Shown piece after piece: positions 59,793 to 64,000 of a stretch of DNA of 64,000 nucleotides (positions are counted from its first letter, which is position 1; the number at the start of each line of letters is the position of its first letter). The stretch lies in NCBI GenBank assembly GCA_900491605.1, contig UESW01001866.1, positions 249,081 through 313,080 on the forward strand. The letters run 5' to 3'. The notes under the pieces are model-generated. The model was given only the letters and a program-made list of their open reading frames with translations, searched no databases and was not told the DNA's origin. Position numbers and translations under genes: made by a program. Origin of the DNA: Calamus simplicifolius. Taxonomy: Eukaryota; Streptophyta; Magnoliopsida; Arecales; Arecaceae.

Positions 59793-61007
59793 TGTTAGAA
59801 AATTATTTTATTTTTTTTTAATTTTCTTTCCTAAAAATTGTTAAAAGATTAATTTTAAAAATATAAATATGTAAATAAAATAAAAGAAGATATGAATGAG
59901 AATTAAGCCTAAATCGAGGCGTGTTATATACTGCGATCAATTTTTGCCCCTTCGTATAGGTTGTTGACGATCTGTTTCTAAAGTACACGATCCGGCTCGA
60001 TTTGAACCTTCCACCATGTGCACGATCGTATGAAGTTGCAACCCAATAATTCCTTTAGATGCTCAAAAAAAAAGATTAGTAAATATCAAAGAACAAAAAA
60101 TTAAATTTAAAATAAAAAGTTAAGAGGTCTGCCTCTGCCTTTCCTTTTCATTTCTTTGAAAAAAGCCAATGTCACATCAGCAACATAAAGAGACTCCAAT
60201 GCTGCCAGAGAGGAGTCCTCTCTTACTCACTTTCTCTCTAGGCTACTTCATTCATGCCAAGAAAATGATTGGAGGGATGTTCTTGGCATGCTGTTCTTCC
60301 TCTCTTTTTTATACACGAAACGCTCGTGCTCTCGCGAGCAGCAAAATGCTCGCATTGCGAGCATTAGCAGAATGTTTGCCTCGCTAGCGAATGCTCGCTT
60401 GGCAAGCGTAATGCCAGCGACCCATGTGAGCTTTGTCCTCTTTTTTTTTTTAATTAAAACTTTTTTCAATAATTTTTCACAAAAGTTTTAAATTAAAAAA
60501 TATTAAAATCAATATAACATAAATTTCTTTTTCCTTTATTATATTATTTTTTATTGTTACTATTAATTTTTTTAAGGCATCTTATACTGCGCAATAGGTA
60601 AGGTATCCTGTGTACTTGAACCCCACTTAGTATTGATTGTATACATCTGAAGGAGCCATAGTGGATTAAGCCTTGAACTAGGTCCTTGACTCAAACTTCT
60701 ACTAATCACACGCACAGTATGAATCAATTGGGTTTATACGATCAGCGCATATTAAAGGTCTTGCGCTTAGTACCTCGATTTTTCATGATAATTCTTTAAG
60801 GTTAACCCAAACCTTTAGTCACAGCTTAATATGACAATTCTCATATAGGTGAATCCTTCAAGGGTATTTGTGACTAACACCCTGTAGACAACCTACCTCG
60901 AATCCATTAAGAGTATGACTCAACCCTACATAAATTTACTTTGTCACTTTATAAGAGCACTCATTATAGGGATGGGATGAGATTTTTTTAAAATTTATGC
61001 TCTAACA
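59793..61007. mobile_element. Solo-type LTR
   Basis: About 1215 bp bounded by TGTTAGA and TCTAACA. It matches the split LTR at 2673-3119 plus 12736-12898 but continues further. No primer site or polypurine tract adjoins either end, and the flanking 5-mers (CTTTG and CGATC) do not match, so the insertion is old or rearranged. It lies 16 bp from the HIPP exon. Confidence 0.65.
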
Positions 61008-61867
61008 CGATCACTCAATCAGCTTTGTTTCTACCACATTAAACCTCCTTCATGAGATCTCAAATCACAGAGGTTAGGTATCCACTACTGGTGACCAAAT
61101 ATTGGGCTTAAGCCTCATCCCCCTTATAAATCTAGGACTTCACTCCTAGATAACTTCTTGGTTAATTGATTTGCCTAATTCTTCTCAGACTTGATAAATT
61201 TTAAGAAGATAACATTATTTATTGGACTAGACCTTAAGTAAGAGAATCAAACTAAGATATATTAGAACAATAATATGCTTGCTTCTGAAATAGGTCATCA
61301 TAGCCATAAAGAACAAGCTTTATTCAAACTATTAAAGAATGATAATTGCATAAAATGCAGATAAATAATCATCATTGATATAATATTCAAAAGCATCATT
61401 GCTTAATTATGTAAAATTTTAGTCCAAGGATCGCATGCAGCGTTTCAGAATATAGGACAGATAAACCTTTATCCATTTATGCAACATTATACTATGCATT
61501 GCAATCTTTGCATTAACACTGACCATAGCACTTTTCTCTTTTTTTCTCTTTTTTCATCTCAGTTTATTCTTTTTTTTCTATTATTCATCTTGGCTGTGTA
61601 TGCATTAAATGAGAGAATCAACACNGCCGGCATCTCGTTAGGGAGCATTTTGGATGGATCTACCGATCGATGAGAAAAATAATTAAGAGATAGAACCGCT
61701 GTGGAGGCCAGGCGTGAGATTTCAATCGGGGAAGACGAGACAGTCGGCTCGAGTTGAACCACTGCCATACGGGGGTCAGAGGGGGTCAGATTCGAAGAAG
61801 ATGGCAGTGTTGTTGTATTCGATTTTCTAGGCTGACTCGCACTAGGTTAGTGTGATCGCCCGCTTTT
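61008..61867. other. Intergenic interval with one ambiguous base
   Basis: No gene recognised. One N is present at 61625. Confidence 0.4.
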
Positions 61868-61980
61868 GTCGGTTAGATACGACGATTAAGATGGTCCTAT
61901 ATTTCTGATATTAAGGGATTACATGAATTTAAATTCAAAATTTAAATTCATAATTAAGATAAGCATCCCTCAACAATATC
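61868..61980. mobile_element. LTR fragment related to the decayed copia element
   Basis: Shares 'gattaagatggtcctata', 'aagggattac' and 'gcatccctcaa' phrases with 13290-13400 and 18590-18690; a short relic. Confidence 0.6.
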
Positions 61981-62589
61981 AGTATAAAAATAATGAGACA
62001 GTAAGACCAGGTTTGGGTGCTTGGTCTGGATCGTACTTGTCGCCTAAGTCTTCATTTGAGAAAAGTTGACGCCACTCAGCGGTGGAAAGAGACTTGATAC
62101 AGGGTCGTGAAAAGAAGACCCTTAATCTGCATCATCCTCCCGGCTAACACCTCATGCAACATCTCTCGCGGCTTCGTAGAGCATGTCCCAGGTCATCGGG
62201 GTCGTGAGAGAGAAGGCTTCGACGACGAAGGGGGCAGCGGGTCGCCAGCAGCTTTTTAGCCTTCTCTTTCGCCTTCCACCTCGGTTTGGAGCTTGAAAGT
62301 TGGAATAATAAATTTATTTGATTCTCTTCCTAAATTTTTTTGGCGTTGTTTCGTGAAAATTGAAAGAGAATGGCGGGTGGGAAAAAAAAATACGAGGAAA
62401 AAAAATATGGGAAAAAAAATATGAGGGAAAAAAATATGCCGAAGCTTTAAAGAGTCAAATCCGAAAAAACATGTTCATGCTTTCTAAAACCGTCGGCATC
62501 TTGCAAAAATTTTCGACGCTACCCCTAGCGTCAAAAAAAAAAAAAAAAAAAAAAGAGTTGCTAAAGTGATATTATGTTGTAGTGATATA
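61981..62589. other. Interval with possible CACTA-like right end
   Basis: Near 62500-62577 the sequence has GACGCTACCCCTAGCGTC (a short palindrome), a poly-A run, and ends TTATGTTGTAGTG, which resembles the end of another CACTA-type element. No matching CACTAC left end was seen in the window. The part at 62110-62280 looks G+C-rich and possibly exonic but was not identified. Confidence 0.3.
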
Positions 62590-64000
62590 CCGATATATCG
62601 CTTGAATATGGTATGGACTGGCGACATCCAAATTGACAAAGCACTCGGTTCGACAAATCCCACTCAACTACATCAAAACATATCAGCGGGATCTATGCCA
62701 TCCAAATATCCAAACTCACCAAGCAACTCGGAGATAAAATAGAGATAACTGCCGGCGAGTAAGGACACCATATGAACTGCATAGAAAAAATTTAATTAAT
62801 CCATAATCAACATAAACTTGAGAACTATCCCATCTAATTGAATTCTATATCACAACATGACATACCCGTTGTTCATTATCATCCAACACATCCAACTGGT
62901 CCTATAAGCACGTAGTGTATGGGTTGGAACATTTTTCAAGTTATATCTTATATTCCATCTATACCCTCATGGTGCACCTAAGTGCCAATCATCATCGGCA
63001 TCTGAAGGTCTAGCCTCCGGAGTCTCGAGTCTCGTGGATTAAAAATAGGAAATCGATCCCATGCCCAAATCTACATGTTCAGATAATTCAAAATGTTAAT
63101 TAATAATGAAAATTACCTCGATCTTAGTATTTATTAAGAATAAAGTGTTTACCTGTAGCAATGGGAGGTATCCTTCGATGTCTAACTGGGTAGGGCTCGT
63201 TGCACGACATAGTGCTCTATATAAACTAGCTAGTGTAGCCGATCCCCAACTAAGAGCGGCAAATGCCTCCAAGTCTTCTAGAAATTACACGTATATCAAC
63301 TTCACTAAATTACCAGAGGTATCCGAAAGAATCACTCTACCAATGATTCGAAGAAGTTGTCCCCTCACGAATTGCTGGACAACCTCATCATCCACATCTT
63401 CGTCCAAGTGAAGGTCGTGATAAAATTGATCGAAGAATGCTAAACGAAAACGATATTTCGGAAATGCTTCGACAGGAGGTTCAACACCAAATAACCTCCC
63501 AAATAAAGCCTGCCACTTCGGAATGGTATAGCGCAGATCTAACCCAGTAACAGCAGATCATCAATCTAGAGGCCACTCAAAATACTGACATCCTATAGTG
63601 TAATGGTCGCCTCACCAAAAGAAAGATGAAATGTGTGGGTCTCTTGCCGCCATCTCTCAACCAGTGCAGAAATAAGGCCAACATCCAGTCAAATATGGTC
63701 AATCCGATATATGCCAAACATGCCGACATGATCTAGGTAGTACTGCACTCGTGGGTGTGACATACCATGTGTCTCTTTCCATATATGTGCGTCATGCTGA
63801 CAGCATCTAAGAACCGGTAACTCCTGAAATTTTTTTTTTCAATAATACATCTGCATTCACATAAACACATGTAAATTAATTAAGGACCATCGATTAATAA
63901 TACACACCTCGCCCTCAAATATGTTGGTTGATCTATGCAACCGTTGCAAAGTTAGAACACTAGGATCATGAGGCCCTGAATCTAAAATATTATGAGCCAT
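62590..64000 (-). pseudogene. Second plant mobile domain gene, decayed
   Basis: Exon 1 (64000-63908) starts with ATG exactly at the window edge: MAHNILDSGPHDPSVLTLQ, ending in a good donor. Exon 2 begins at 63823 with ELPVLRCCQHDAHIWKE and HPRVQYYLDHVGMFGIYRID, followed by LVERWRQETHTFHLSFGEAT, the PMD signature. Further blocks are LRYTIPKWQALFGRLFG (about 63490-63540), VVQQFVRGQLLRIIG (63345-63390), FAALSWGSATLASLYRALCR (63205-63270), and near 62600-62670 a piece with ICFDVVEW and NRVLCQFGCRQSIP. At least three in-frame stops and one frame change break it. It is a relative of the 20679-23358 gene, not a copy. Confidence 0.8.

Noticed and set aside
59793..61007. Complete LTR retrotransposon
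   Set aside because: Only one LTR is present. No primer site, polypurine tract, coding region or target duplication was found.

Overview
This window is plant nuclear DNA. The evidence is Ty1/copia LTR retrotransposons primed by initiator tRNA-Met, a CACTA (En/Spm) transposon, MITEs, plant mobile domain (PMD) genes, a heavy-metal-associated isoprenylated plant protein (HIPP) exon and an 11-exon plant DUF676 lipase gene. The repeat-rich, intron-rich style and the Sirevirus-like element suit a monocot, possibly a palm, but the species is inference. Most of the window is transposable elements and their relics. Only one gene, the lipase, looks structurally intact.

Layout. 1-1740 is a GC-rich 'GCCGAGG' repeat region. 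2673-12898 is an LTR fragment split by a full-length Sirevirus-like copia element on the minus strand (3120-12735, CTTTC target duplication). 13274-18985 is a decayed copia element on the plus strand. 19640-20490 holds an array of short GTTCGGCC hairpins and two head-to-head element termini, next to a broken PMD gene (20679-23358). 24919-34154 is the lipase gene (minus; 11 exons reconstructed, total 455 codons, one GC-AG intron). 37290-38242 has two MITEs with clean target duplications. 39098-45600 is a second near full-length copia element (minus, CAATG duplication), itself inside a MITE with palindromic ends. 46206-58974 is a 12.8-kb CACTA element with TNP1-like and TNP2-like genes (minus), GCGACGC subterminal repeats and two large GC-rich tandem arrays. 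59432-61007 is the last exon of a HIPP gene with a 4-bp frameshifting duplication and a solo-type LTR just upstream of its splice acceptor. 62590-64000 is a second decayed PMD gene (minus).

How the parts relate. Insertions are nested and datable relative to each other. The Sirevirus landed in an older LTR whose uninterrupted relative lies at 59793-61007, which gives a natural empty site. The copia element at 39098 landed in a MITE. The CACTA element carries a TATA box and a 5' untranslated exon for its transposase between its two arrays, so one array is inferred to be intronic and the other promoter-proximal. I found no convincing new cellular system. The most unusual structures are the CACTA arrays, the hairpin array and a short motif shared between the Sirevirus LTRs and its interior.
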